Below, one piece after another: positions 33,641-41,871 of a DNA stretch of 64,000 bases; positions within the stretch are counted from its first letter, which is position 1; each line of letters starts with the position of its first letter. The DNA comes from Glycomyces sp040645615 (GTDB taxonomy: Bacteria > Actinomycetota > Actinomycetes > Mycobacteriales > Micromonosporaceae). The stretch covers positions 310,001 to 374,000 of the forward strand of contig NZ_JBEYYO010000002.1 of the NCBI RefSeq assembly GCF_040645615.1. The letters run 5' to 3'. Under the pieces are notes generated by a model, which was not told the origin of the DNA, made no database searches, and was given only the letters and a program-made list of their open reading frames with translations. The position numbers and the translations under genes were made by a program.

Positions 33641-34726
33641 TTACTCGCAGGTCCAGGTGACGGCCTTGAGGATGTGCCAGTCGTATTCGTCGTCACCGGC
33701 GTAGACCTGCCCGGCCAGGAGCTTCCCGGTGGGGTCGATCTCGGTCGCCATGTCGCCGAACCAGTTGTCCTCGGGCGCGGTCAGACCCGGCAGTTCCACG
33801 ACCTCGCCTCCTGCGGGCTGGTAGACCGCCGAGGGGTATCCCTCGCCCGCGGCGGTGCCTTCGGCGTTGACGCCGGGGGCGTAGACCATGTCGAGGACTT
33901 CGACGGTGCCTTCGGCGAGGTTCCAGCGCACGCCCCCTTCGTATTCGGGGGTGAGGACGTAGCCGGTGGCCCAGTCGCCTGCGAGGTCGAGCGTGTAGAG
34001 CACGTCCTCCTTGCCGAAGCCTTCGGGCGCGGGCAGGGCCTCGCCGGTGCCGTCGGGGTGCCACACGTACGGCGTGGACACGTCGATGCCGTCCTCGTCG
34101 AACTGGATGCCGAGCGTCCCGATGACGGTCCCGTCGTCGCGGATCTCGTCGGCCGAACCCCAAAGGGTGCCTTCGGGAACGGGGAGTTCGACCGGCTCGG
34201 TCTTCCCGGCGGGCCAGAGCGCCGGCAGCCACCATTCGTCGCCGCCGACGCTGCCGACGATGTCGCCGGACTCGTTGATCCCGTTGGCCGAGCCTGCGCC
34301 GTCGAGCTCGGTGAGGACGCCGTCCTGCCACACGTACGGCTTGTCGACGTTGTCGACGAGGCTGCGTCCGACGGCGGTCCCCGAGGAGTTGACGTCGTTG
34401 AGGAGCTGCTCGACGCCGGGCATGACGACTTCGGTGGCCTCCCCGTCGAGGTAGACCATCGGGTAGCGCTCGTCGCCGGAGATCCCGACCGGGTAGGCGC
34501 GGTAGGCGATCGCCGATCCGTCCTCGCTCATGCCGGTGACGATGCTGAAGTACGTGTCGCGGGGCATGGGGAGCTCGGTGATCTCACACGCGGCCCCGTC
34601 CGCGGGCTCGGCGGCCTCGGCCGCGGTGGCCGACAGCGCCGCCGCCGCGACGGCCGCGAGCGCGGCGGTCCCGGCGAACAGGCGCGCGCGGCGGGTTCTG
34701 GTTGCGATTGCCGCTGTGTTCGACAT
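33641..34726 (-). CDS. Secreted HAF-like beta-repeat protein (paralogue 1)
   Basis: 361 residues; GGAAGGA eight bases before the ATG. A basic N-terminus (RTRRAR) and Ala-rich helix ending near ATAAEA form a signal peptide. The body has repeated strands of the type NDVNSSGTAVG, NGINESGDIVG and DEIRDDGTVIG, the short loop-strand unit of HAF ('extracellular repeat') proteins, which fold as a propeller. Two conserved cysteines, one near the start and one in the terminal WTCE. Function unknown. It shares this architecture and its ending with the next gene. Confidence 0.75.
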   Translation of the reverse strand: MSNTAAIATRTRRARLFAGTAALAAVAAAALSATAAEAAEPADGAACEITELPMPRDTYFSIVTGMSEDGSAIAYRAYPVGISGDERYPMVYLDGEATEVVMPGVEQLLNDVNSSGTAVGRSLVDNVDKPYVWQDGVLTELDGAGSANGINESGDIVGSVGGDEWWLPALWPAGKTEPVELPVPEGTLWGSADEIRDDGTVIGTLGIQFDEDGIDVSTPYVWHPDGTGEALPAPEGFGKEDVLYTLDLAGDWATGYVLTPEYEGGVRWNLAEGTVEVLDMVYAPGVNAEGTAAGEGYPSAVYQPAGGEVVELPGLTAPEDNWFGDMATEIDPTGKLLAGQVYAGDDEYDWHILKAVTWTCE

Positions 34727-34865
34727 GCGGTAGTCCTTCCCAGGTGGGTTCGCCGGATCCGTCCGGATCCGGCACCCCTCAATACCGGCGTTCGTCCCCG
34801 CCGGGTTGCCCCGATCGGTCCGTGAATCTGTGCAATTGCGTTGTGACACAAGGGAATAGACGCGA

Positions 34866-34896
34866 CGAGGCCCGCTCGTGAGTCGGGCGGGCCTCG
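34866..34896 (-). terminator. Terminator of the second secreted repeat-protein gene
   Basis: CGAGGCCCGC with GCGGGCCTCG, 10-bp perfect stem and 11-base loop, 12 bases after the stop at 34908. Confidence 0.7.
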
Positions 34897-34907
34897 TTCG
34901 ATGTGTG

Positions 34908-35978
34908 TTACTCGCAGGTCCAGACGACCGCGTTGAGGAGGTGCCGGTCGTTCTCGTCGCGGCCGACGTAGACGCTGCCGGCGATCGTGGTGCCGTCGGC
35001 GCTGATCTGGTCGGCCTGGTCGCCGAAGTGGTCGTCGGACGGTTCCGCGACGCCCGGCAGCGTCACGACCTCGCCGCCGAAGGTCTGGAAGGCCGCGCTC
35101 GGGTACAGGTCGCCCGCGACGGTGCCCTTGGCGTTGACCGTGGCCCGACCTTCGAGGTCGGTGACGTGCGCGGTGCCCTCGGCGAGGTTCCAGACCACGC
35201 CCACCGCGTCCAGGCCCGGCGCGCTCAGGAAGCCCGAAGCCCAGTCGCCCTGGATGTCCGAGGCGTAGGCGTGCGCCTCGTCCGGGTCGACGCCCTCAGG
35301 CATCGGCAGCGGTGCGCCGTTGAGGTCGGCGTCCCACCAGTAGGGCACGAAGTCGCCTTCGGCGTCCTCGTAGTAGCCGACGATGACGCCCTCGTCGTTG
35401 ATCTCGCTGGCCGAACCCGAACCGGCGCCCTCGGGCAGCGGCAGGTCGATCACCGTGCCCTCGAACCCGGGCGCGAACACCGGCACCTGCGGATACTGGC
35501 CGCGCGCGCCCACGACGTCGCCCTGCTCATTGACGCCGTTGGCCTCGCCGCCGTCCTCCCAGGACAGCTGGGCGACCTTGCCCTCCTGGACGATGTAGGG
35601 CAGGACCCTGCCGTCGATGTAGGTCGACCCCGAACCGAAACCGGTGGAGTTGACGTCGCTGACCTCTTGGTCCTCGCCGGGGATCGGGACCGCGTGGGCC
35701 TCGCCGAAGATGTACATCATCGGGAAGCGCTCGTACCCGCCGTCGGTCGGGTAGCCGCGGTAGACGACGGCCGAGCCGTCGTCGCTCATGCCCGTGGTGA
35801 ACGTGAAGAGCTGACCGTCCGGAATGGGCAGTGTCGTCATCTCGCACGTCGGCGCCCCGGTCTCGGCGGCCGCGGCCCCCTGGACCGGCAGCGTGATCGC
35901 GCCCGCTGCGGCGGCTACGGCTGTCGCCGCAATGAATGCCTTGCGGCCGTTGATCTTTCGTTTCGCCGTGGTTGACAT
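34908..35978 (-). CDS. Secreted HAF-like beta-repeat protein (paralogue 2)
   Basis: 356 residues with GAAGGGA upstream of the ATG. Signal peptide to about residue 38 (AAGAITLPVQGAAAA). Repeats NGVNEQGDVVG, SEINDEGVIVG and a final VVWTCE mirror paralogue 1; the two are tandem duplicates that have since diverged. Each has its own terminator, so they are separately transcribed. Function unknown. Confidence 0.75.
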   Translation of the reverse strand: MSTTAKRKINGRKAFIAATAVAAAAGAITLPVQGAAAAETGAPTCEMTTLPIPDGQLFTFTTGMSDDGSAVVYRGYPTDGGYERFPMMYIFGEAHAVPIPGEDQEVSDVNSTGFGSGSTYIDGRVLPYIVQEGKVAQLSWEDGGEANGVNEQGDVVGARGQYPQVPVFAPGFEGTVIDLPLPEGAGSGSASEINDEGVIVGYYEDAEGDFVPYWWDADLNGAPLPMPEGVDPDEAHAYASDIQGDWASGFLSAPGLDAVGVVWNLAEGTAHVTDLEGRATVNAKGTVAGDLYPSAAFQTFGGEVVTLPGVAEPSDDHFGDQADQISADGTTIAGSVYVGRDENDRHLLNAVVWTCE

Positions 35979-36257
35979 CGTGGCGTCGTCCCTTCGGGAA
36001 GCGGAGTGTCGGAATCTTGTGATTTCAACACCACTACGACGCTCGTCGCGGTACGCCGGGTTGCCCGGGGGCGTCGGTTTCATCGCCTTCGCGGCGCTTG
36101 TCGAGCTCGCGCCGTTGTGCGCCTCCACACTGCTTCGCCGGAAAACTGTCAACAACCCGGGGCATTTCGCCCCCCAGGACATTCGCGCCTCACTCATGCC
36201 CCGATGAAACCCCTGCGTAACACGCCTACTTGCAGGTAAGAATTTCCTGTGCCCGCG

Positions 36258-36287
36258 TTGACGGTGGCATGTGTCGGACGCTACAGT
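36258..36287 (+). promoter_or_regulatory. Candidate promoter of the DUF4272 gene
   Basis: TTGACG, 18-base spacer, TACAGT; the ATG is 73 bases past the -10. The remaining part of the 381-bp gap 35979-36359 shows nothing else definite. Confidence 0.5.
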
Positions 36288-36359
36288 TCTTCACTATTAC
36301 CCTTCCGAGTGACTGCGCACTCGCCCCCACAGGTGAACCCCAAAGTGGCAGGGAGCCAT

Positions 36360-37025
36360 ATGCCGACGGTGATCTCAGACCCCCGGAGCGTCCGCCTGCG
36401 AACAGTGGACGGACTCAGTGCCCTCGGCATCCCCGCGCCTCCCGCGCAGTTCCCGCTGCCGTTCCCCTCCGGACGCCTGCCCCGGCTGCGCTCCAGGGGC
36501 CACCTCGAAGCGCGCGCGGCGATCCTCAACATCGTCCAGGCCCGCGTCTTCGACATGCCCGAGGAACTGGCGATGCGCTGGCTCCTCGACGCCCATGTGC
36601 TCGACCACCTCGCCCCCGACGAATGGGGCTTCATCGCCTGCGGCCGCGGCGAGCGGGAGCGCTACGCCGATCAGCTCGAAAGCCTCTACACCGTCTCCTG
36701 GCTGCTGGGCCTCGTCGACGACCTCGACCCGGCCGTGCCGTGCACCGAGGAGCTCCCCGAGCTCCTGCCCGACCTGCGGCGCCCGGAGTCCTTCGGGTCC
36801 TGGCGCGACCGCCAGCTCACCCCCACCCGCGACCCCGGCGCGGTGGCCGAGATGCTCGACCTCTACTACTGCCTCGACTGGCTGTGCGACCAGGCCCGGC
36901 GCGCCGGGCAGGCCCCGCCTAGGGGCGTGGACGACAACCTGGTGTGGCACCGGCGCTGGGCGCTGGAATGGGCCGTGGTCTTCGCCGACGAGCGGCCCGT
37001 CCACTGGGACGAAGTCCGGCTGTGA
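36360..37025 (+). CDS. DUF4272-type protein
   Basis: 221 residues, cytosolic, no signal peptide; GGGAG seven bases before the ATG. The helical core ARAAILNIVQARVFDMPEELAMRWL...HVLDHLAPDEWGFI...SLYTVSWLLGLVDDLD matches the pattern of DUF4272 proteins as I know it. Function of the family is unknown. A small hairpin (CCTCGG/CCGAGG) six bases after the stop separates it from add. Confidence 0.65.
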   Translation: MPTVISDPRSVRLRTVDGLSALGIPAPPAQFPLPFPSGRLPRLRSRGHLEARAAILNIVQARVFDMPEELAMRWLLDAHVLDHLAPDEWGFIACGRGERERYADQLESLYTVSWLLGLVDDLDPAVPCTEELPELLPDLRRPESFGSWRDRQLTPTRDPGAVAEMLDLYYCLDWLCDQARRAGQAPPRGVDDNLVWHRRWALEWAVVFADERPVHWDEVRL

Positions 37026-37049
37026 GGCGGCCTCGGTTCATCCGAGGAC

Positions 37050-37067
37050 TATATTCATAGGATGAAT
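37050..37067 (+). promoter_or_regulatory. add leaderless promoter with overlapping palindrome
   Basis: TATATT (37050-37055) ends six bases before the add ATG. Over the start itself lies ATTCAT-AGG-ATGAAT (37053-37067), a perfect inverted repeat that a repressor could use. Confidence 0.5.
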
Positions 37068-38162
37068 TCGACGCCGCTGTCCCACGACGACCTCCGCGCC
37101 GCCCCCAAGGTGGTCCTCCACGAGCACCTCGACGGCGGCCTGCGCCCCGAAACGCTCATCGAGATCGCCGACGAGATCGGCCACGAGCTGCCCGCGACCG
37201 AACCCGACGCGCTCGCCGAGTGGTTCTTCACCGCGGCCGACTCGGGGACCCTGGACCTGTACCTGGAGACCTTCGCGCACACCATCGCGGTGTCGCAGAA
37301 GGCCGAGCACTGCTTCCGCATCGCCTCCGAGGCCGCGCAGGACCTCGCCGCCGACGGCGTGGTCTACGCCGAGATCCGCTACGCCCCCGAGCAGCAGCTC
37401 CTCGGCGGGCTCAGCCTCGAAGGCGTCGTCGAGGCCACCCTCGCCGGGTTCGAGGAGGGCGAGCGCCTCGCCGAGAAGGCCGGGAACCCCATCAAGGTCC
37501 GCACGCTCCTGTGCGGGATGCGCCACGCCGACCGCACCCTGGAGATCGCCAAACTCGCGGTGTCCTTCCGCGACAAGGGCGTCGTCGGCTTCGACATCGC
37601 CGGCGGCGAGATCGGCAACCCGGCCGAGCGCCACGCCGAGGCCTTCGCCTACCTCAAGCGCGAGTCGATGCCGTTCACGATCCACGCGGGCGAGTCCTGC
37701 GGCCCCGAGTCGATCTGGGGCGCGGTCGCCGTCTGCGGCACCGACCGCATCGGCCACGGCGTGCAGCTCATCAAGGACATCGACCTGACCGGCGACGAGG
37801 CCAAGCTCTCCAACCTCGCGCACTACATCAGGGACCGGCGCATCGCCCTGGAGGTCGCGCCGTCCTCGAACCTCCAGACCGAAGGCGCCGAGTCGATCGA
37901 GACGCACCCGATCAAGGCCCTCTACGACCTCGGCTTCCGCGTCACGGTCAACAACGACAACCGGCTCATGAGCCGCACCAGCACCTCCCGGGAGTTCCAG
38001 CTCCTGTCGGAGACGTTCGGCTGGGGCTGGGCCGAGGTGCGCCGCTGCACCGAGAACGCGATGAAGGCCGCGTTCGTCCACCACCCCGAGCGGCGCCGCA
38101 TGATCGAAGAGGTCATCCGCCCCGCCTACGCGGCACTGGAGACCGGCACTGCCGCTGAGTAA
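37062..38162 (+). CDS. add: Adenosine deaminase
   Basis: 366 residues, normal for the actinobacterial enzyme. Zinc ligands in LHEHLDGG near residue 20, the HAGES motif near 210, IGHG near 232 and the C-terminal NNDNRLMS segment near 304, the actinobacterial form of the SLNTDDP metal motif. Converts adenosine and deoxyadenosine to inosine forms. The family also includes S. coelicolor SCO5662, a 6-aminodeoxyfutalosine deaminase, so the substrate is not settled. No SD; probably leaderless. The next gene follows after nine bases. Confidence 0.88.
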   Translation: MNSTPLSHDDLRAAPKVVLHEHLDGGLRPETLIEIADEIGHELPATEPDALAEWFFTAADSGTLDLYLETFAHTIAVSQKAEHCFRIASEAAQDLAADGVVYAEIRYAPEQQLLGGLSLEGVVEATLAGFEEGERLAEKAGNPIKVRTLLCGMRHADRTLEIAKLAVSFRDKGVVGFDIAGGEIGNPAERHAEAFAYLKRESMPFTIHAGESCGPESIWGAVAVCGTDRIGHGVQLIKDIDLTGDEAKLSNLAHYIRDRRIALEVAPSSNLQTEGAESIETHPIKALYDLGFRVTVNNDNRLMSRTSTSREFQLLSETFGWGWAEVRRCTENAMKAAFVHHPERRRMIEEVIRPAYAALETGTAAE

Positions 38163-38165
38163 GCT
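38160..38165 (+). promoter_or_regulatory. Candidate -10 box inside the add stop codon
   Basis: TAAGCT begins with the TAA stop of add and ends six bases before the next ATG, the same hexamer and spacing as at 40886 and 51326. Confidence 0.4.
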
Positions 38166-38171
38166 CGGCTG

Positions 38172-39410
38172 ATGCACGTTTACACCGCTCCCGTCGTCGT
38201 CCCCATCGCGACCGAGCCGATCCGCGACGGCGCGGTCGGGGTCGACGACGGGCGGATCGCCTACGTCGGCCCCGCCGCCGACGCCCCCGAAGCCGAAGGG
38301 ACCACCGCCTTCGACGGCGTGCTCCTGCCCGGCCTGGTCAACGCCCACACCCACTTGTGCTACACCGCGTTCGCCGACATGTACGGCAACGAGAAGGAGT
38401 TCTTCGAGTGGATCCAGGAGTTCGCGCGGCGCAATCCCGAGACCGCTGACGACGCCTGGAAGGCCTCGGTGCGGCTCGGCATCGAGGAGTCGATCGCCAA
38501 CGGCGTCACCGCCGTGGCCGACATCGTCACGCCCGCAGCCGGTTTCGAACCGCTCTTCGCCTCAAGCCTCGCCGGGGTCGCCTACTGGGAGGCCTGCTTC
38601 ATCGACGACGCCGCGTGGGAGGTGCGCCGCACCCCCTGGCGGGAGGTCGTCACCGAATCCCGCGCGGTCAACAACTCCGACATCGCCGTCGGGATCAGCC
38701 CCCACACCCTCTACACGCTGGGCACCAACGTCGGCAAGGGCCTGGCCGAACTGGCCCGCACCCTCGACATCCGCCTCCACCCGCACCTGGCCGAGACCAC
38801 GCACGAGGACATGTTCGTGCGCCGCGGCTCGGGCCCGTTCGCGTTCATGAACCGCCGCGCCGGGCTCGACCTCGAACTCGGCGACGGCGGCGCGGGGCAC
38901 TCCCCGGCCGCGCAGATGGAGAAGGTCGGCTGGCTCGGCGCCGACGCCCACGTGGCCCACGGCGTCCACCTCGACGAGGACGACCGGGAGATCCTGCGCG
39001 CCAAGGACACCGTGATCGCCCTGTGCGCGCGCTCCAACGCCCGCCTCGAAGCCGGCGAGCCGCCCGTGGCCGCGCTGCGCGCCGAAGGCAACGCCGTCGC
39101 CGTCGGCACCGACTCGCGGGCCTCGGCCCCCGACCTCGACGTGGCCGCCGAATGGCCGCTGCTGCGCCGCCTCGCCCTGGCGCAAGGCGACGACGGCGCC
39201 GGGCTCGACGAGTGGATCGTCCGGGCCGCCACCGAAGGCGGCGCGAAAGCCCTCGGCCGCAGGGACATCGGCCAGATCAAGGTCGGCGCGCGCGCCGACC
39301 TCGCGCTGTTCGCCGTCGACACCGAAGGCGACCCGTACGCGGCCCTGGTCAAGGGCGCGGCGGGCAACTGCAAGGCCACCGTGCTCAAGGGCGAACTCAT
39401 CGAACGCTGA
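38172..39410 (+). CDS. COG0402 amidohydrolase, candidate aminodeoxyfutalosine deaminase
   Basis: 412 residues of the TIM-barrel amidohydrolase superfamily: NAHTHL metal site near residue 57, HPHLAETTHED near 200, HVAHGVHLDEDD near 260 and GTDSRASAPDLD near 310. The subgroup contains Acidothermus Acel_0264, which deaminates 6-aminodeoxyfutalosine in menaquinone synthesis (mqnX). menG lies 700 bp downstream, which fits, but guanine/S-adenosylhomocysteine deaminases share the fold. Adjacent to add, nine-base gap. Confidence 0.8.
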   Translation: MHVYTAPVVVPIATEPIRDGAVGVDDGRIAYVGPAADAPEAEGTTAFDGVLLPGLVNAHTHLCYTAFADMYGNEKEFFEWIQEFARRNPETADDAWKASVRLGIEESIANGVTAVADIVTPAAGFEPLFASSLAGVAYWEACFIDDAAWEVRRTPWREVVTESRAVNNSDIAVGISPHTLYTLGTNVGKGLAELARTLDIRLHPHLAETTHEDMFVRRGSGPFAFMNRRAGLDLELGDGGAGHSPAAQMEKVGWLGADAHVAHGVHLDEDDREILRAKDTVIALCARSNARLEAGEPPVAALRAEGNAVAVGTDSRASAPDLDVAAEWPLLRRLALAQGDDGAGLDEWIVRAATEGGAKALGRRDIGQIKVGARADLALFAVDTEGDPYAALVKGAAGNCKATVLKGELIER

Positions 39411-39549
39411 GGAACGCTCCATAACGCTTCGATATCGGACCTTGCCGATCCCGGCCCGGTCCGCGATGCTCGATGGGGCCCCTGTGACGAACGGGGCCCC
39501 CGAGCCTGATTCACAGGAGAGGTCTCCTCTCCGTGTATCCCCTGGAGAA

Positions 39550-39576
39550 GGCGGGGCGCGCACCGCGCGCCCCGCC
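39550..39576 (+). terminator. Terminator after the add operon
   Basis: GGCGGGGCGCG, 5-base loop, CGCGCCCCGCC; perfect 11-bp stem followed by a pyrimidine-rich stretch. A smaller GGGGCCCC inverted repeat sits at 39475-39500. Confidence 0.7.
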
Positions 39577-40050
39577 GTTCCTCTCTCTTCTTCGGACGGG
39601 CTTCGCCTCGCAAGGGCTCCGAAACCACCGCAACAGCGCCGCAAACCAGCGCTATCGGGCTTTCGTGACGAGGCGGCCGCTCTTTGTGACAACCCCCACG
39701 CCGTAGTTATCGGAAGGGTTACGCGCGATAACGGTTCGGCTTCATAGATCGACATCACAGCCCGCATGCGTCAAGGTAATCCTGTAGCGCAGGCCGCACT
39801 CGGGGGAACTCTCAGCGACGTCCCAGCCGGGCGAGCGGCGCCACTGCGCCGGTCCGAACCGACGACGACGAGGAGGCGCAGGTGCCAGGTCCACACCCGA
39901 ACCGCATCACCGTTTCCTTTGCGCCACAAGCACTGTCGTCAGATCAGGTCGGACCCCGAATCTCCTCACCGGGCGAGTGCGCGGCCCATCCCCGCACCCT
40001 CGTGGCCGCACACGCCGTGTAACCCCGCGCGCGCCCGATATAACCCCTTG
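39577..40050 (+). other. Transcribed-looking stretch without a confident gene
   Basis: 474 bases upstream of a very strong plus-strand terminator. It contains an inverted repeat GTTATC...GATAAC (39707-39739) and two weak frames (ATG at 39766; GTG at 39882, giving MPGPHPNRITVSFAPQ and about 30 more residues) with no recognised family. It could encode a small RNA, a riboswitch-controlled lost gene or a short protein. Confidence 0.4.
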
Positions 40051-40093
40051 ATCCGCCGGGGCCCACACCGACAGGGCTCCGGCGGATTTTTTC
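40051..40093 (+). terminator. Strong rho-independent terminator
   Basis: 14-bp stem ATCCGCCGGGGCCC with GGGCTCCGGCGGAT (one G-T), 9-base loop, T6 tail. It ends 24 bases before menG, so it serves a transcript from the left. Confidence 0.9.
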
Positions 40094-40117
40094 TGCGCCC
40101 TGTGCAAGGCTGTCGAG

Positions 40118-40813
40118 GTGATCGAAGCGAACGAAGCGAGTACCCCGCGTAAAGAACCCGGCCGCATCGCCGCGATGTTCGACCGGGTCGGACCGGGCTA
40201 CGACCGCACGAACACCCTCATGTTCGCCGGGCAGGACAAGCGCTGGCGAAAGTCCGTGCGCGAGGCCTTGAGCCTCCAGCCCGGCGAGCGCTGCCTCGAC
40301 CTGGGCGCGGGCACCGGCGTCTCGACCGTCGAGCTGGCCAAGTCCGGCGCCGACGTCATCGGCGCCGACTTCTCCCTGGGGATGCTCCAGGCCCACCAGG
40401 ACCGCCAGGTCCCGCTGGTCAACGCCGACGCGCTGCACCTCCCGTTCGCCGACAACGCGTTCAACGCCGTCACCGGCTCCTTCTTCATCCGCAACGTGGT
40501 CGACCTCGACGCCTGCCTCGCCGAGATCCTCCGCGTCCTCGCCCCCGGCGGGCGCCTGGTCCTGTGCGAGGTCTCCCAGCCGGTCTGGAAGCCCTACCGC
40601 AAGGCCCACGGCGTGTTCGTCAAGCACGTCATGCCCCGCGTGGCCGCCCGAGTCGCCTCCGACCCCGAGGCCTACCGCTACCTCGCCGAATCCACGCTGG
40701 TCTGGCCCACCCAATCCGAGTTCGCCGACCGCATCGTGGCCGCCGGCTTCCGCAAGGTCGCCTGGCGCAACCTCGCCGGAGGAGCGGTCGCGATGCACCG
40801 CGGCTTCAAGTAG
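40118..40813 (+). CDS. menG: Demethylmenaquinone methyltransferase
   Basis: 231 residues of the UbiE/MenG class-I methyltransferase family: N-terminal IAAMFDRVGPGYDRTN, AdoMet motif I LDLGAGTGVSTVEL near 58, ADALHLPFADNAFNAVT near 105 and the conserved FFIRNVVDLDACLAEILRVL. It makes the last step to menaquinone, the quinone used by the NADH dehydrogenase encoded at the right end of the window. GTG start with AAGG eight bases upstream. Confidence 0.92.
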   Translation: MIEANEASTPRKEPGRIAAMFDRVGPGYDRTNTLMFAGQDKRWRKSVREALSLQPGERCLDLGAGTGVSTVELAKSGADVIGADFSLGMLQAHQDRQVPLVNADALHLPFADNAFNAVTGSFFIRNVVDLDACLAEILRVLAPGGRLVLCEVSQPVWKPYRKAHGVFVKHVMPRVAARVASDPEAYRYLAESTLVWPTQSEFADRIVAAGFRKVAWRNLAGGAVAMHRGFK

Positions 40814-40862
40814 CGAACTCCGAGTGGCTCGATCCGATCCGATCAGGCGCGGGGTCGGGTTG

Positions 40863-40891
40863 CTTGACCGGTCAAGTATCGAAGTTAAGCT
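40863..40891 (+). promoter_or_regulatory. MarR promoter with palindromic operator over the -35
   Basis: CTTGACCGGTCAAG (40863-40876) is a perfect 14-bp palindrome whose TTGACC serves as -35; TAAGCT lies 16 bases downstream (40886-40891) and the ATG six bases after that. Confidence 0.65.
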
Positions 40892-40897
40892 GGTGCC

Positions 40898-41356
40898 ATG
40901 AGTGATGCTGCCCCGTGGCTCGACGATGCGGAGATGGAGACCTGGCTCGCGCTCATCGGGGTCGTCATGCGTCTGCCCGGGGCGCTGGACGGGCAGTTGC
41001 GGCGCGACGCCGAGCTCTCCTACTTCGAGTACGTGGTCCTGGCCGGGCTCGAACACGCCCCCGACCAGACCATGCGCATGAGCGATCTCGCGTTCGTGTG
41101 CAACGGGTCGCTCTCGCGGCTCTCCCATGTGGCCAGGCGCCTTGAGGGCGAAGGGCTCATCACCCGCTTCGCGTGCCCCACCGACGGCCGCTCGACCCTG
41201 GCGACCCTCACCGACGGCGGCCGCGAGCGCCTCGCCACCGCCGCGCCCGGGCACGTGACCCTGGTGCGGCAGTTGATCTTCGACGAGCTCGACGAGGTCG
41301 AGGTGCGCGAACTGGGAGCGCTCGCGAAGCGCCTCCTGGGCCGCATCCAGGCCTGA
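40898..41356 (+). CDS. MarR-family transcriptional regulator
   Basis: 152 residues with the winged-helix core: MRMSDLAFVCNGSLSRLSHVARRLEGEGLITRFACPTDGRSTLATLTDGGRERL, i.e. recognition helix, then the D-x-R wing (TDGRST). No cysteine pair for redox sensing. The palindrome over its own -35 implies autorepression. The mRNA appears leaderless. Target genes beyond itself are unknown; no divergent gene shares the operator. Confidence 0.92.
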   Translation: MSDAAPWLDDAEMETWLALIGVVMRLPGALDGQLRRDAELSYFEYVVLAGLEHAPDQTMRMSDLAFVCNGSLSRLSHVARRLEGEGLITRFACPTDGRSTLATLTDGGRERLATAAPGHVTLVRQLIFDELDEVEVRELGALAKRLLGRIQA

Positions 41357-41413
41357 GAGGGCCGCGTCCGATTGGGCGCGATATCGGTGCAGTCGCGGCT
41401 TGCGGACTCTCGG

Positions 41414-41419
41414 TATAGT
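41414..41419 (+). promoter_or_regulatory. Candidate -10 box of the type VII-like operon
   Basis: TATAGT, 80 bases before the first gene of the operon; no good -35 is visible at 17 bases. Confidence 0.4.
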
Positions 41420-41462
41420 GGGGCGAATCTCATCAACTCCCCTGGACCCCCGAGGAGCCCCG

Positions 41463-41507
41463 ATGTCAACTCCATACCTCCTGGAGGTCGGCGATGGCCG
41501 GCGCTGA
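41463..41507 (+). CDS. Possible 14-codon upstream ORF overlapping the next gene
   Basis: MSTPYLLEVGDGRR with GAGGAG five bases before its ATG. It runs through the RBS and start (41494) of the EspC/WXG-like gene in another frame and stops 13 bases inside, an arrangement suited to translational coupling. Confidence 0.3.
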   Translation: MSTPYLLEVGDGRR

Positions 41508-41865
41508 CGTGTTCACGCTGGACCCCGACGAAGTCCACAAATCGGTCGCCGTCCTGTTCGAGATCGAGGCCGACGTCAAGTCCCAGACCGATTCGATGGT
41601 CGCCTCCAACGCCGACGCCGCCGCTCCTTTGACCGCCGCGAGCACGGCGCTCGGCCCGGCGCTCGAAGCGGCCGGCGAGTGGTGGAAGATCCACCGCGCG
41701 GGCGGCTTCACCGGCCTGCTCGGCAACACCGGCGAGTACCTGGCCGTGTGCGCCCAGGAGGCCGTCGAGGTCGACGACTTCAACGCGGGCACCTTCGCCA
41801 GCGTCGCGGGGGACATCTACCCCGACCGGGCCAACGCCACCGCCTCCTCCCGGCCCGACTGGTAG
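41494..41865 (+). CDS. EspC/WXG100-like small helical protein
   Basis: 123 residues, GGAGG six to seven bases before the ATG. No signal peptide. Two helical halves (PDEVHKSVAVLFEIEADVKSQTDSMV and LTAASTALGPALEAAGEWWKI) around a short turn, then a Gly-rich and an acidic C-terminal part; the pattern resembles ESX secretion-associated proteins (WXG100 or DUF2580/EspC) though the exact WxG is not present. Directly followed (6 bp) by the hydrolase gene, so probably its secretion partner. Confidence 0.65.
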   Translation: MAGADVFTLDPDEVHKSVAVLFEIEADVKSQTDSMVASNADAAAPLTAASTALGPALEAAGEWWKIHRAGGFTGLLGNTGEYLAVCAQEAVEVDDFNAGTFASVAGDIYPDRANATASSRPDW

Positions 41866-41871
41866 CCGCGC

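Noticed and set aside
33289..33696. N-terminal extension of the Ser/Thr kinase
   Set aside because: It only translates the 112-bp repeat array, has no RBS, and kinase homology begins at the GTG at 33288.
39766..39930. c-di-AMP (ydaO-type) riboswitch
   Set aside because: Only small pieces (GGGGGAAC; CCGAACCGAC...GGAGGC) resemble it; the GGGGTGAATC and AGCTAAC elements are missing. A covariance-model search (RF00379) would decide.
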